Shown here one piece after another: positions 9,193 to 18,702 of a stretch of 64,000 bases of DNA (positions within the stretch are counted from its first letter, which is position 1; every line of letters begins with the position of its first letter). Under the pieces are notes generated by a model. The model saw only the letters and a list, made by a program, of their open reading frames with translations, made no database searches and was not told the origin of the DNA. Made by a program: the position numbers and the translations under genes. This stretch comes from JAWKWH01 sp965204295 (GTDB lineage Bacteria; Pseudomonadota; Alphaproteobacteria; Rhizobiales; Rhizobiaceae), in assembly GCA_965204295.1 (NCBI GenBank), contig OZ241973.1:2790001-2854000 (forward strand), written 5' to 3'.

Positions 9193-9846
9193 TTATACGT
9201 TGAGATGCTCTCGAATGAATTCCCCCGCGTCCGACCACGAATCCGCAGTCCAGATTCTGCTATCAAGCGGGGGAAGCAGGGCGCGCATCTCCTCATGGAC
9301 CATCAAATGAACAAGACCTGCATCCGGCACATGCTCGCGCACGGACATCAGATTGTGCGGGATGTCGTCGACGAATGCGACCGGGCGCAGGACCCGACCG
9401 CGCAACTGGCTGATTGCGGGTCCTTTGGCGGTTTCGGTGGTCAGCAGAGGATAAGGAAAACCGTTTCGGTCGAGCAACCGCCGCCTGGCGTTGCGAAAGC
9501 GGTGCGGCATGGCTGTCAGCATGACGATTTCGACGTTTTCCGACAGGTCCGCAACCGTTGCCGCGGCCGTCTCCGCCGGGATTTGCCATTCTTCCTGTGC
9601 TTCGAAGAAGCCGTTTAGCAGGGCGGTTACGGTCTCCCGGTCCAGGGCCTCGCCGGATGCCCGATTCACGACATTGCCGTAAAGACGAAATGAATCCATT
9701 CGCAGATGATGTCCGGTATCGTTGAGAAACGCGGTAAAGGGCCGGACGAATTCCAGCACCACCTCGTCAATGTCCAGCACCAGCAATGGTCGGGAATCCT
9801 TCGCGAGTTCCGCGATTTGGCGGGCGGTTTCCGGATCTTCGCTCAT
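9193..9846 (-). CDS. HAD-superfamily hydrolase-like protein
   Basis: The protein has 217 residues from the ATG at 9846. Motif I is LLVLDIDEVVLEFV, with the nucleophile and general acid positions DxD; motif II is likely VMLTAMP (Thr); and the C-terminal acidic motif is VAFVDDIPHN. These are the HAD phosphatase landmarks. It starts inside the stop of the DUF3572-like gene (ATGA overlap), so it was translationally coupled to it. The substrate is unknown. Upstream in-frame residues before 9846 are the neighbour gene read in another frame and were excluded. Confidence 0.82.
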   Translation of the reverse strand: MSEDPETARQIAELAKDSRPLLVLDIDEVVLEFVRPFTAFLNDTGHHLRMDSFRLYGNVVNRASGEALDRETVTALLNGFFEAQEEWQIPAETAAATVADLSENVEIVMLTAMPHRFRNARRRLLDRNGFPYPLLTTETAKGPAISQLRGRVLRPVAFVDDIPHNLMSVREHVPDAGLVHLMVHEEMRALLPPLDSRIWTADSWSDAGEFIREHLNV

Positions 9847-10135
9847 GCGTCGGTCTGAACGCCATTGTCGTCGAACGGCAAGGCGCTCAACGCGGCGCCG
9901 ACCAGTTGGGGCGCAATATCCGTGGACTTGCAAAACCGCATCAGCGTCGGCTCGTGTGCGCTGACGAATTGCAGGCAGAAAGCCCGGTTCGGATGCCGCC
10001 TCGCGTATCGCGGAGGGGTCGATTCCCGTTAGTTGCAGAAATCGGGGCAGAAGAACGTCGTCGCCGGCGACAAACGCCAGCGCCGATATGGCCAGAGCCT
10101 CCGCTTCGCTCTGGCTGATCGTCCTTTCTGGTCAT
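9843..10135 (-). pseudogene. DUF3572-family gene broken by two frameshifts
   Basis: The frame starts at ATG 10135 (MTRKDDQ), then must shift near 10115 to read SEAEALAISALAFVAGDDV and LLPRFLQLTGIDPSAIREAA. It shifts again near 9977 to read FVSAHEPTLMRFCKSTDIAP and end in TGA at 9845-9843. Joined, these three pieces give a DUF3572-like protein of about 95 residues, a small helical family usually found beside divK in Rhizobiales. The last frame ends in an ATGA overlap with the HAD gene, so it is the genuine one. The two changes are single-base and not in homopolymers, which favours decay over simple sequencing error, but read data would be needed. Confidence 0.72.
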
Positions 10136-10320
10136 GTTCTTCTCCGGCACACGATAGCGCGTGATTGAAGATTATCGCAAGCATCCGCGACGCCGGCGCC
10201 GGCATGCAAAGTTTGCGTTTCGTCAATCATATTGCGCTAGCGTGTCTCAACGATTGCGCGACGCAGTCATCTCTGACGCCAAAAGCGCAATGGAGACAAA
10301 TGGTTACGGGACCGCCGAGA

Positions 10321-10692
10321 ATGCCCAAAAAGGTGATGATCGTTGAAGACAATGAACTGAACATGAAGCTCTTTCGCGACCTCATTGAGGCGAGCGGTTA
10401 CCGGACCGTGCGCACACGCAACGGTTTTGAGGCTTTGGATTTGGCCCGCGAGCACAAACCTGACCTGATTCTCATGGACATCCAGTTGCCAAAGGTGTCC
10501 GGACTGGACGTGACGCGATGGCTGAAGGAAGACGACGAACTTCACTCCATTCCGGTGATCGCCGTGACGGCGTTCGCCATGAAAGGGGATGAGGAACGGA
10601 TCCGCGAGGGCGGGTGCGAGGCCTACGTCTCCAAGCCGATTTCGGTTCCGGATTTCATTGAGACGATCAAGACATATCTGGGAGATGCGTAG
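10321..10692 (+). CDS. divK: Cell-cycle response regulator DivK
   Basis: This is a single-domain receiver of 123 residues. Phosphorylation chemistry is intact: VEDNE with the acidic pair near residue 9-10, the phospho-acceptor Asp in LILMDIQLP near residue 53, Thr in VTAFAM, and Lys in VSKPIS. In alphaproteobacteria DivK relays between PleC/DivJ and CckA/CtrA to control polarity and the cell cycle. I chose ATG 10321 because earlier in-frame residues do not match the family. The usual downstream partner pleD is absent; rpmG follows in the opposite direction. Confidence 0.9.
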   Translation: MPKKVMIVEDNELNMKLFRDLIEASGYRTVRTRNGFEALDLAREHKPDLILMDIQLPKVSGLDVTRWLKEDDELHSIPVIAVTAFAMKGDEERIREGGCEAYVSKPISVPDFIETIKTYLGDA

Positions 10693-10740
10693 CGCGCGCC
10701 GCCTGACCGCCGACCGACCATTCTCACCTTCATTTCAGCG

Positions 10741-10771
10741 AACAAAAACGCCGCTCCGAAGAAACGGCGTT
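10741..10771 (-). terminator. Intrinsic terminator of rpmG
   Basis: On the minus strand AACGCCG and CGGCGTT pair across an 11-base loop and run into TTTTTG. It lies just after the rpmG stop, between the convergent divK and rpmG. Confidence 0.7.
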
Positions 10772-10775
10772 CGAT

Positions 10776-10943
10776 CTACTTGATCTTGCCTTCCTTGAAG
10801 TCGACGTGTTTGCGCGCGACCGGATCGTATTTGCGCTTGGTCATTTTCTCGGTCATCGTCCGGCTGTTCTTCTTCGTGACATAGAAGAATCCGGTATCGG
10901 CCGTCGAATTGAGCCTGATCTTGATGGTTGTCGCCTTGGCCAT
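10776..10943 (-). CDS. rpmG: 50S ribosomal protein L33
   Basis: This is a 55-residue ribosomal protein. It begins MAKATTIKIRLNSTADTG and contains FYVTKKNSRT and KYDPVARKHVDFKEGKIK, the non-cysteine alphaproteobacterial L33 form. The start is the ATG that yields MAKAT; nine upstream in-frame residues are not family-like. It is a single gene with its own terminator. L33 sits near the E site of the 50S subunit. Confidence 0.97.
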   Translation of the reverse strand: MAKATTIKIRLNSTADTGFFYVTKKNSRTMTEKMTKRKYDPVARKHVDFKEGKIK

Positions 10944-11041
10944 TGCCGTTGTCCGTTGTCGGTAAAACAAGCCGCGCCCGAGTGCTTAAGCACCGGCTCT
11001 CGGCGATGTTGGCGGGACACATAGACAATACCGGCTCATTG

Positions 11042-12196
11042 TCAAGGGCGCGACCACGACCGGTCCAGCGCAAACAGAATGTATGCCAGAAAAAACAGCG
11101 CCAATGTCCATGCAAATCCCGCGGGGCCGGCCGCGTCCATGCCGATACCGATAATCTGCGGTCCAAACAGCATCCCGAGCGAATAGCAGAAAACGAACGC
11201 TGCATTCGCGGCGGCAAGATCCCGCCCGGACAGCCTGGCGCCGAGATGCGCCAGGCCGACCACATACAATCCGCCGGTGGCTCCTCCCCAGAAGAACATC
11301 AACCACGCCGTGAGCACCCAGTCGTTTCCCAGACAGGGGAGCGCGAGAATGCCGATCAATCCGATCACGGCGATCGCGACAAGCAAATGTCTTCGATCGC
11401 GAACCCTGTCGCTCAAAAGCCCGAGCGGCAGTTGAAGCACGAAATTGCCGATACCGATCATGCTGATCAGCAACGCCGTATCGGCCTCCGAATGTCCGAT
11501 CCGCGCACCATAGACAGGAAACAGCGCAAACCCGCCTGTTTCCACCGCACCAAACAACAAAACAGCAGCGGTCGCGGTGGGAACAAGCAATGAATGCCGG
11601 ATGATGCCGCCGCGCCTGCGCCCGCCTTCCATCCTGGGACTGTCGCCCATGGCGAGCGTTACGGGCAACGCCGCGGCGGCAATCAGCATAGATCCGGCGG
11701 CAAAGGGTTCAAATCCGGTGCTCCCCAGAACGGAGAACAGCCAGGGACCGATCGCAAATCCGGCCGAAAGCACCGTGCCGTATATCCCCAGAACAAGACC
11801 TCTGCGCTCGGAGGGGGCGGAATCGCTGATCCAGAATTCCGAGAGAATGAAAATTATCGTTATCGCGCCATGGAACACGAAGCGCAGTGGAAACCACATC
11901 CAAACCGCGGTTGCGGCATGGAAACCAATTAGAGAGACAGCCGCGGCCGCAATTGAAATCAGCAATGTCGGCACGACGCCAAATCTGACCGCCAGCGGTG
12001 TTGCAACGGGCGCGAGAGCAATGGAGGCTACGCCAGCGGTCGCCGAATTCAACCCGATCAACGTGGCCGAATAGCCGCGGGCTTCGAGAATTGTGGAGAG
12101 CAGGGGAATCGCGAGGCCGATCCCGATGCCGACGGCCGTCACCGACGCGACGGCCGCCATCATGCCACGCCAGCGGATTTGCGCGGCCGTCGGCAT
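11042..12196 (-). CDS. MFS transporter (YcaD-like)
   Basis: The 384-residue protein has about twelve hydrophobic helices. The loop between helices 2 and 3 (APVATPLAVRFG) and the repeat loop in the C-terminal half (PLGLLSDRVRDRRHLL) are MFS motif-A positions, with GxLSDRxxxRR well conserved in the second. The conserved glycine-rich helix 5 (GTVLSAGFAIGPWLF) supports an exporter-type MFS. Substrate is unknown. The gene is six bases from the NUDIX gene end and lies at the tail of the topA-rnr-DUF983-NUDIX gene string. Confidence 0.85.
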   Translation of the reverse strand: MPTAAQIRWRGMMAAVASVTAVGIGIGLAIPLLSTILEARGYSATLIGLNSATAGVASIALAPVATPLAVRFGVVPTLLISIAAAAVSLIGFHAATAVWMWFPLRFVFHGAITIIFILSEFWISDSAPSERRGLVLGIYGTVLSAGFAIGPWLFSVLGSTGFEPFAAGSMLIAAAALPVTLAMGDSPRMEGGRRRGGIIRHSLLVPTATAAVLLFGAVETGGFALFPVYGARIGHSEADTALLISMIGIGNFVLQLPLGLLSDRVRDRRHLLVAIAVIGLIGILALPCLGNDWVLTAWLMFFWGGATGGLYVVGLAHLGARLSGRDLAAANAAFVFCYSLGMLFGPQIIGIGMDAAGPAGFAWTLALFFLAYILFALDRSWSRP

Positions 12197-12201
12197 CGGT
12201 C

Positions 12202-12975
12202 TCAGATGATGTCGCGCCGGAAGCGGTTGTGCTTCATGTGATAGAACGGCACATCACCGCCAGGCGAAAGTTCGGGGTCGATTGCGAGCCGGCGACCGAG
12301 TTCATCCAGCACGGTTCTGGTTATCACCGGTACGTCCGCCTCCATGGCTTCCCGCATCGGAAGCCATGCCAGTTCCTCCAGTTCATCGGTCGGTCCTCCG
12401 TCCTTGAGCGTGACGGCGACGCTGCCGACGAACGTGGCGAAAAAACGGGTGTCAAATCGGCGTACCCTGCCCGGTGGCGTAATGGCTCTGGCGACGAAAC
12501 GCAATCGCGACAATGCCGGCGCGACCCCGTGTTCAACGAAGCCCTGCCAGTCCTTGTGCGGTGTATCGAACGCTCTCCTCGCGCCGATCAGATACCCCGC
12601 TTCCTCATAGGTTTCCCGTACCGCGCTCAGCGCAATGGCGCGCGCTCGTATCGCCGAAGCCTTTCGACCGGGACCCGATGTCAGTTTTTCGAGTTCACGC
12701 GCATCAAGAGCGTCCCCGGTCCTGATGCGGCCGTCGGAGGGGTCCGTGCGCCCTCCGGGAAAAACGAACTTGCCGGGCATGAACGCGTGACCGCGCCGCC
12801 GCCTGCCGATCAGGACGAGCGGAACGCCATCACGTCGGTCAAGCAGGATCAATGTTCCCGCATCGCGCGGGCGTAACGGACCGTCACCGATCGCGAAATC
12901 CCTTGATTCAGCCCTGTCGATCCGCTTGCGGGTGAGACCCCGCATCGCGGCGCCGGCGGGTTCGTCGGTCGACAT
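12202..12975 (-). CDS. NUDIX hydrolase
   Basis: The protein has 257 residues from ATG 12975. The Nudix helix is split by an insertion: GKFVFPGGRTDPSDG carries the leading glycines and ALSAVRETYEEAGYLIG carries the catalytic RExxEE. Long inserts between these are common in the CoA-pyrophosphatase-like or NUDT19-like branch. The start four bases after the DUF983 stop indicates an operon. Substrate is uncertain (nucleoside diphosphate derivative). Confidence 0.87.
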   Translation of the reverse strand: MSTDEPAGAAMRGLTRKRIDRAESRDFAIGDGPLRPRDAGTLILLDRRDGVPLVLIGRRRRGHAFMPGKFVFPGGRTDPSDGRIRTGDALDARELEKLTSGPGRKASAIRARAIALSAVRETYEEAGYLIGARRAFDTPHKDWQGFVEHGVAPALSRLRFVARAITPPGRVRRFDTRFFATFVGSVAVTLKDGGPTDELEELAWLPMREAMEADVPVITRTVLDELGRRLAIDPELSPGGDVPFYHMKHNRFRRDII

Positions 12976-12979
12976 ATGA

Positions 12980-13417
12980 CTATTGGGCCTCGGGATGGGA
13001 TTCAATCACGTCATCGTGGCCGCCAAATCCGTGCATGTAAAGCGCCCATTGAAGACCTACGACCGCCCCCTTGATGGGTCGTAGCAGCGCCAGCGACATG
13101 ATGATCGTCACCGGAATCCATATCGCCAGGTGTTGCGAGAGCGAAAGGTCGGACGTGGCTTCGACTCCCACGAATGCGCCGACGACGATATGGCCGACGA
13201 TGAGTATGACCAGATAGGCGGGCAGGTCGTCGGCGCGATGGTGATGAAACGTTTCACCGCAGCATCCGCATTGGTCATGTGTCCTGACGAAGGAAGCAAA
13301 TAGTCGACCCCGACCGCATTTCGGGCATCGACCGCGTGCGCCCGACTTCAGCGCGCGCCGGAGGTTTCTTTGCTTTCGCCTTGCCCGGCTTCCGCCGCCG
13401 AAGACGCCCTCTTTCAT
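12980..13417 (-). CDS. DUF983 family zinc-ribbon membrane protein
   Basis: The protein has 145 residues. A zinc ribbon of two CxxC knuckles (CPKCGRG near residue 31 and CGCCGETF near residue 51) precedes two hydrophobic helices (YLVILIVGHIVVGAFVG; LAIWIPVTIIMSLALL). This is DUF983, conserved beside rnr and topA in Rhizobiales; its role is unknown. Start is two bases after the rnr stop. Confidence 0.88.
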   Translation of the reverse strand: MKEGVFGGGSRARRKQRNLRRALKSGARGRCPKCGRGRLFASFVRTHDQCGCCGETFHHHRADDLPAYLVILIVGHIVVGAFVGVEATSDLSLSQHLAIWIPVTIIMSLALLRPIKGAVVGLQWALYMHGFGGHDDVIESHPEAQ

Positions 13418-13419
13418 CG

Positions 13420-15681
13420 CTATCTCCGCCTGCGCTGCCTTGTGCCTTTCCGTCCGGCTTTGCCCTTGCGATACGAGCGCACGGAAACCGGCATCGGCAT
13501 CGGCTCGCTCAACATCTCGAAACGCATGGAACCGGCCAGCGGCGCCACCTCGACCAGCCGGACGTCCACAATGTCGCCAAGCCGGTAGCCCTTGCCGCCA
13601 CGTTCTCCGGTCATCGCATGGGCGGTTTCGTCATACACATAGTAGTCATCGCCAAGCGTCGATACCGGCACAAGGCCATCTGCGCCAATTTGCGGCAGTC
13701 GGATAAACAGCCCCGCCTTGGCGACACCCGAAATGCGGCCTTGGAATTCATCACCGATTCGGGTCGAAAGATGCGTGGCGATCAGGCGGTCGGCGGTGTC
13801 GCGTTCCGCCGTCATGGCGCGTCGTTCCGTGGCGGATATCAGGCCGGATACTTCTTCCAGACGGCATTCGTCTTCGGCGCGCAGACCGTCCCTGCCCAAT
13901 CGGAGCGCGACGATGAGAGCGCGATGCACAATCAGGTCGGCATATCTTCGGATAGGCGACGTGAAATGCGCGTAGCGCCTGATATTGAGACCGAAATGGC
14001 CGATGTTTCTCGTGGAGTACTCAGCCTGGCTCTGCGACCGCAATACCACCTCGTTGACCAGTTGCTCGTGATCCTTGCCTCTGACGCGGGACAGGATTCG
14101 ATTGAACTGCGAGGGCCGCATCTGCGCTCCGCGGGCCAGGGGCAATCCGATCGTCTTGAGGAAATCGCGCAACACTTCCTGCTTGGCGAGCGACGGAGTA
14201 TCATGGATGCGATAGACAAGGGCCTGTTTATTCGCCTCCAATGTTTCGCAGGCGGCGACATTGGCTTGGATCATGAATTCTTCGATCAGCTTGTGCGCAT
14301 CCAGCCGTTCCGGCATAACGACGCGATCGACGGTCCCGTCTTCCTTGAGCAGGATTTTGCGTTCCGGCAAATCGAGTTCCAGCGGTTTTCGCGCGGCCCG
14401 GCCTCTCTTGAGCACCGTGTAGGCCTGCCGGAGCGGTTTCAGGACCGTCTCTGCGATGTGACCGGTTTTCTCATCCGGCGCACCGTCAATGGCGCTCTGC
14501 GCCTCGGCATATGAAAGCCGCGCGGCCGACTTCATCATCACACGATGAAATGTGTGGCGCAGCTTCCGGCCTTCGGCGGAAAACACCATACGGACCGCGA
14601 GGGCAGGGCGGTTTTCGTTTTCGCGCAGCGAGCAAAGGTCGTTGGAAATCCGTTCAGGCAGCATCGGCACGACGCGATCGGGAAAATACACCGAGTTGCC
14701 GCGCCTCAGCGCCTCCCGGTCAAGGGCGCTGCCGGGTGGCACATAGGCGGCTACATCGGCAATGGCAACGGTGACGATGACGCCGCCCGGATTGTTTTCA
14801 TCATCGTCCGGTTCGGCAAAGACCGCGTCGTCGTGATCCTTCGCATCGGCCGGGTCGATCGTGATCAAGTGGAGTTCGCGCCAATCCTCGCGCTCGTCGG
14901 TCTCGGAACCGATCGGTTTGCGGGCTTCGGCCTCCTCCAGCACCGCCGGCGGAAAGACATGCGGAATATCGTGCGCATGCAGCGCGATCATTGATACCGA
15001 CATTTCCGAATCGAGCGTCCCTATGACGGACAGAACCTTGCCTTTCGGCGGACCGTAGCGCCCCGATCGCATCTGATCGGCCTCGACAAGGTCGCCCGGA
15101 TTCGCCGATCCGACGAAATCCGCATCAATGATCAATTCCGCCTGCCGCCGCTCGACCGGTTCCAGACGGAATGTGCCGTTGTCCGCCTTGCGCAGCACAC
15201 CGAGCATGGCGTGACGCCGGCGTTCGAGAACCTTCATGATGCGGGCAGTATGAGATGGACCGCCGGCCTCATCGTTTGGAAAGGTTCGCGCCAGGATCCG
15301 TTGGCCGACCCCCGGAATCCGGCCCTTGTGGTTTTGGCCGATTCTGACCTCGACGGCCGGGGCCTCCTCGCCGGGTTCGCCGGACCATTCGGCCGGTCGC
15401 GCCAGCAGGCCGCCGTCGGAATCGCGTCCGAAAATGTCGAGTACGGTTACGTGCGGCAAGGCGCCGGACCGGACCGGCCGTTTTCGGCGTCTCTCGATCA
15501 GGCCTTCGTTTTGAAGGTCGCGCAGCATCAGCTTCAATTCAACCCTCGCATCGCCCTTTACCGCGAAAGCTCTCGCGATGTCCCGCCTTGAGGCGCGATC
15601 GGAATTCTCTGCGACAAATTTCAGGATTTCGTCACGGGTCGGAAGTTGCCGCAGTTTCCTTATCGCGGATTTCCTTGACAT
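13420..15681 (-). CDS. rnr: Ribonuclease R
   Basis: This is a 3'-5' exoribonuclease of the RNB family, about 753 residues. An N-terminal winged-helix segment (LPTRDEILKFVAENSDRA) and cold-shock-like OB region precede the RNB core with LITIDPADAKDHDDAVFAE, holding the metal-binding aspartates. The conserved GHFGLNIRRYAHFTSPIRRY follows, then an S1 domain (GDEFQGRISGVAKAGLFI) and a basic tail. ATG 15681 (MSRKSAIRKL) is preferred over the TTG that abuts the topA stop. It degrades structured RNA and matures rRNA and tmRNA. It is co-directional with topA, 18 bases away. Confidence 0.95.
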   Translation of the reverse strand: MSRKSAIRKLRQLPTRDEILKFVAENSDRASRRDIARAFAVKGDARVELKLMLRDLQNEGLIERRRKRPVRSGALPHVTVLDIFGRDSDGGLLARPAEWSGEPGEEAPAVEVRIGQNHKGRIPGVGQRILARTFPNDEAGGPSHTARIMKVLERRRHAMLGVLRKADNGTFRLEPVERRQAELIIDADFVGSANPGDLVEADQMRSGRYGPPKGKVLSVIGTLDSEMSVSMIALHAHDIPHVFPPAVLEEAEARKPIGSETDEREDWRELHLITIDPADAKDHDDAVFAEPDDDENNPGGVIVTVAIADVAAYVPPGSALDREALRRGNSVYFPDRVVPMLPERISNDLCSLRENENRPALAVRMVFSAEGRKLRHTFHRVMMKSAARLSYAEAQSAIDGAPDEKTGHIAETVLKPLRQAYTVLKRGRAARKPLELDLPERKILLKEDGTVDRVVMPERLDAHKLIEEFMIQANVAACETLEANKQALVYRIHDTPSLAKQEVLRDFLKTIGLPLARGAQMRPSQFNRILSRVRGKDHEQLVNEVVLRSQSQAEYSTRNIGHFGLNIRRYAHFTSPIRRYADLIVHRALIVALRLGRDGLRAEDECRLEEVSGLISATERRAMTAERDTADRLIATHLSTRIGDEFQGRISGVAKAGLFIRLPQIGADGLVPVSTLGDDYYVYDETAHAMTGERGGKGYRLGDIVDVRLVEVAPLAGSMRFEMLSEPMPMPVSVRSYRKGKAGRKGTRQRRRR

Positions 15682-15699
15682 TGCGTGACGACGCGCCAA

Positions 15700-18276
15700 T
15701 CAGTCGGCCTTTTCTTTCTTCACGGTTTTTTTCCTGCGCGCCGCCGGCTTCCTGCCGCCTTTCGCCGCCTTGGCGGCGATCAGTTCGAGCGCCTCATCCA
15801 AAGTCACGCTTGCCGGTTCCCTGCCCTTCGGCAGCGTCGCGTTGATCTTGCCGAAATTGACATAAGGCCCGTAGCGTCCGTCCCTTACCGTGATTTTGCC
15901 GCCGCCATCGGGATGATCTCCAAGGTCTTTCAGCAACGCGGGGGGAGTGCGTCCGCCACCCGGTCCCTGCGCCTTTTTTTCCGCGATCACGGTGACGGCG
16001 CGGTTGATGCCGATGGAAAAAACCTCTTCCGAGCTTTCAAGATTTGCATATGCGCCATCGTGACGCACAAACGGTCCATAGCGGCCAATGCCCGCCGAGA
16101 TCATCCTGCCGCTTTCAGGATGCGGCCCGATGTCGCGTGGCAAAGACAGGAGCGCTAGCGCCTTTTCGTGGTTGATTTCGTCCGGCGACCAGCCTTTCGG
16201 CAGTCCCGCACGCTTAGCTTCCTTGCCCGCGCCCCGCTGGACATAGGGGCCGAAGCGGCCGCTCTTGAGCGCGATTTCCTCACCGGTGTAGGGGTCGGCG
16301 CCAAGTACCCTGTCGCCATTGGCGCTGCCGTTCGAACCCTCGCCACTCTCGCCGGGTTGGCGGGTGAAGCCGCATTCCGGATAGTTGGAGCAGCCGATAA
16401 ACGCGCCATAGCGGCTGAGCTTCAATGACAGTTTGCCATTGCCGCAGCACGGGCAGATGCGCGGATTTTCGCCGTCTTCGCGCTCCGGAAAGACCAGTGG
16501 CGCAAGATCCTCGTTGAGCGTATCGAGCACCTCGGTGACCCGAAGATCCTTGATCTCGCCGAGCGCGTTTGAAAACTCGGCCCAGAACTCGCGCAGCACG
16601 TCCTTCCAAGCCAGCTTTCCGTCGGAAATCCGATCCAGTTTTTCCTCAAGCGCGGCGGTGAAGTCATACTCCACATAGCGCCGGAAGAACCCTTCCAGAA
16701 AGGTCGTGACCAGCCGGCCCTTGGCCTCGGGGATGAGTTTGCGCTTTTCGATGCGCACGTAGTCGCGGTCTTCGAGTGTCTTGAGCGTCGCCGCATAGGT
16801 AGATGGCCGGCCGATGCCAAGCTCTTCCATCTTTTTGATCAGCGATGCCTCCGAATAACGCGGCGGCGGTTCGGTCGTGAGTTTGGCAACGTCGATTGAA
16901 GAGCGGTCCAGCGGTTCGCCGCTGCGGATCTTCGGCAGACGCTTGTCATCGTCTTCTCTGTCGTTATTGCCGTTTTCTTCAACCCGATCGGCATAGGCGG
17001 CGAAAAAGCCGTCGAACCGGACAACCGATCCCGTCGCGCGCATATTGGCGGATCCGGATCCGTTTCGCGCATCGATCTCAACCGTCGTGCGTTCGATTTC
17101 GGCCGCCTTCATCTGGCTCGCGATGGCGCGCCTCCAGATGATTTCATAGAGCTTGAACTGGTCCCGATCCAGATGCGCACGCAGATCCGCGGGCGAGCGG
17201 ACAAACTCGGTAGGTCTGATCGCCTCATGCGCCTCCTGCGCATTCTTGGCCTTGGCGGAATAAACCCGGGCTTTCTCCGGAAGGTAATTCGAACCAAATT
17301 TGCTTCCGATCGCGTCCCGCGCCGCATCGATTGCCTCGGCAGCCATCTGTACGCCGTCCGTGCGCATGTAAGTGATGAGCCCGGCGGTCTCGCCGCCAAT
17401 GTCTATTCCCTCGTAAAGTCTCTGTGCGACCTGCATCGTTCGCGAAGCGGAAAATCCCAGTCTTGATGATGCGGTCTGTTGCAGGGTCGCGGTCGTAAAC
17501 GGAGGCGCCGGATTGCGCTTGATCGGTCCGGCCTCGACAGACACGGCCGAGAACGACGCTCCTTCGAGCATCTTCCTGATTTCGTCCGCATGATCCTGGC
17601 TGGCGATGTCCAGCTTTTGCAGTTTCTTTCCGTCAAGGGCGATCAGCCGCGCTTCGAATTCCTCCTCGCGCGGTGTCTTCAATCTGGCGGCAATCTGCCA
17701 GTAATCCTGGCGGACAAAGCGCTCGATTTCCGCTTCGCGGTCACAGGCGAGGCGCAGGGCGACCGATTGCACGCGGCCAGCCGACCGGGCGCCGGGAAGT
17801 TTCCGCCACAGTACGGGCGACAGGTTGAATCCGACCAGATAATCCAGCGCCCGGCGCGCAAGATAGGCGTCAACCAGGTCCGAATCGATCTCACGCGGAT
17901 TGGCCATGGCCTCAAGCACCGCCTGTCTGGTGATCGCGTTGAACACGACGCGGCTGACCGGCTTGTCCTTCAGCGCCTTTTTTTGACGAAGCGCTTCCAG
18001 CACATGCCAGGAAATCGCCTCGCCCTCGCGGTCCGGGTCGGTCGCCAAAATGAGACCGTCGGCTTCACGCACCGATTTGGCGATTTCGGTCAATCGCTTG
18101 GACGAGGGGCCGTCCGCCGTCCAACTCATGGCGAAATCCTTGTCGGGCTTTACCGAGCCATCCTTGGCGGGAAGGTCGCGCACATGGCCGAGCGATGCGA
18201 GAACCTTGTAATCCCGGCCGAGATACTTGTTGATTGTTCTGGCTTTTGCCGGTGATTCGACGACGACGACATCCAT
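15700..18276 (-). CDS. topA: DNA topoisomerase I
   Basis: This is a type IA topoisomerase, 858 residues. The TOPRIM domain is VVVVESPAKARTINKYLG ... ATDPDREGEAISWHV, and the active-site tyrosine is in GLITYMRTDGVQ. There is one C4 zinc finger (CPCCGNGKLSLKLSRYG with CSNYPECG), followed by several GRYGPYV-type repeats, the Rhizobiales form of the C-terminal domain, and a Lys-rich tail. Start ATG 18276 gives MDVVVVESPAKA. It relaxes negative supercoils behind RNA polymerase. The gene normally upstream, dprA, is missing; IS debris begins instead. Confidence 0.95.
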   Translation of the reverse strand: MDVVVVESPAKARTINKYLGRDYKVLASLGHVRDLPAKDGSVKPDKDFAMSWTADGPSSKRLTEIAKSVREADGLILATDPDREGEAISWHVLEALRQKKALKDKPVSRVVFNAITRQAVLEAMANPREIDSDLVDAYLARRALDYLVGFNLSPVLWRKLPGARSAGRVQSVALRLACDREAEIERFVRQDYWQIAARLKTPREEEFEARLIALDGKKLQKLDIASQDHADEIRKMLEGASFSAVSVEAGPIKRNPAPPFTTATLQQTASSRLGFSASRTMQVAQRLYEGIDIGGETAGLITYMRTDGVQMAAEAIDAARDAIGSKFGSNYLPEKARVYSAKAKNAQEAHEAIRPTEFVRSPADLRAHLDRDQFKLYEIIWRRAIASQMKAAEIERTTVEIDARNGSGSANMRATGSVVRFDGFFAAYADRVEENGNNDREDDDKRLPKIRSGEPLDRSSIDVAKLTTEPPPRYSEASLIKKMEELGIGRPSTYAATLKTLEDRDYVRIEKRKLIPEAKGRLVTTFLEGFFRRYVEYDFTAALEEKLDRISDGKLAWKDVLREFWAEFSNALGEIKDLRVTEVLDTLNEDLAPLVFPEREDGENPRICPCCGNGKLSLKLSRYGAFIGCSNYPECGFTRQPGESGEGSNGSANGDRVLGADPYTGEEIALKSGRFGPYVQRGAGKEAKRAGLPKGWSPDEINHEKALALLSLPRDIGPHPESGRMISAGIGRYGPFVRHDGAYANLESSEEVFSIGINRAVTVIAEKKAQGPGGGRTPPALLKDLGDHPDGGGKITVRDGRYGPYVNFGKINATLPKGREPASVTLDEALELIAAKAAKGGRKPAARRKKTVKKEKAD

Positions 18277-18702
18277 GCCGCAAAATTCCCTCGACACGAA
18301 ATCGTTGATTCCGTGGGTCGCTTTTGTGATTTCAAAAAATTCAGGACTTCAAATGGCCGCGCTTTCTCCGCCGGTCAAGGGGAAAATGGCATTTCCGGAT
18401 ATCGCCGCCAGCTTCAATAACAGGAATATTTTCTTATATTGCTGTATTTGTCAAATGATTGTGGAACAATATATCGGGCCATGCTCGGCTGAGTAACTGA
18501 TTTTCGTCACAAGGCTATGAAGGGCATGAAGAATAGATACGTACGCCGTTTCCGTATTTGTGAACGGCAAAATCCGCGGGATTGCCCGCTGTTTTGTAGT
18601 CGGCCGTGCGGCGCTCTGGACCGCCGGACTGACCGAAGCAAATCGCAATATTGTTAATCGTATCTATCTCGGCCTACGCGAACACATCGTCCGTTCTTTG
18701 GT
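18277..18702. other. Intergenic stretch before the first IS cluster, no gene seen
   Basis: 426 bases upstream of topA. It is more AT-rich than the neighbouring genes and likely contains the topA promoter plus eroded IS DNA. I find no frame with family-like sequence. Confidence 0.5.

Noticed and set aside
13336..14514. 392-codon plus-strand frame across the rnr 3' half
   Set aside because: Shadow of rnr, with no family-like sequence.
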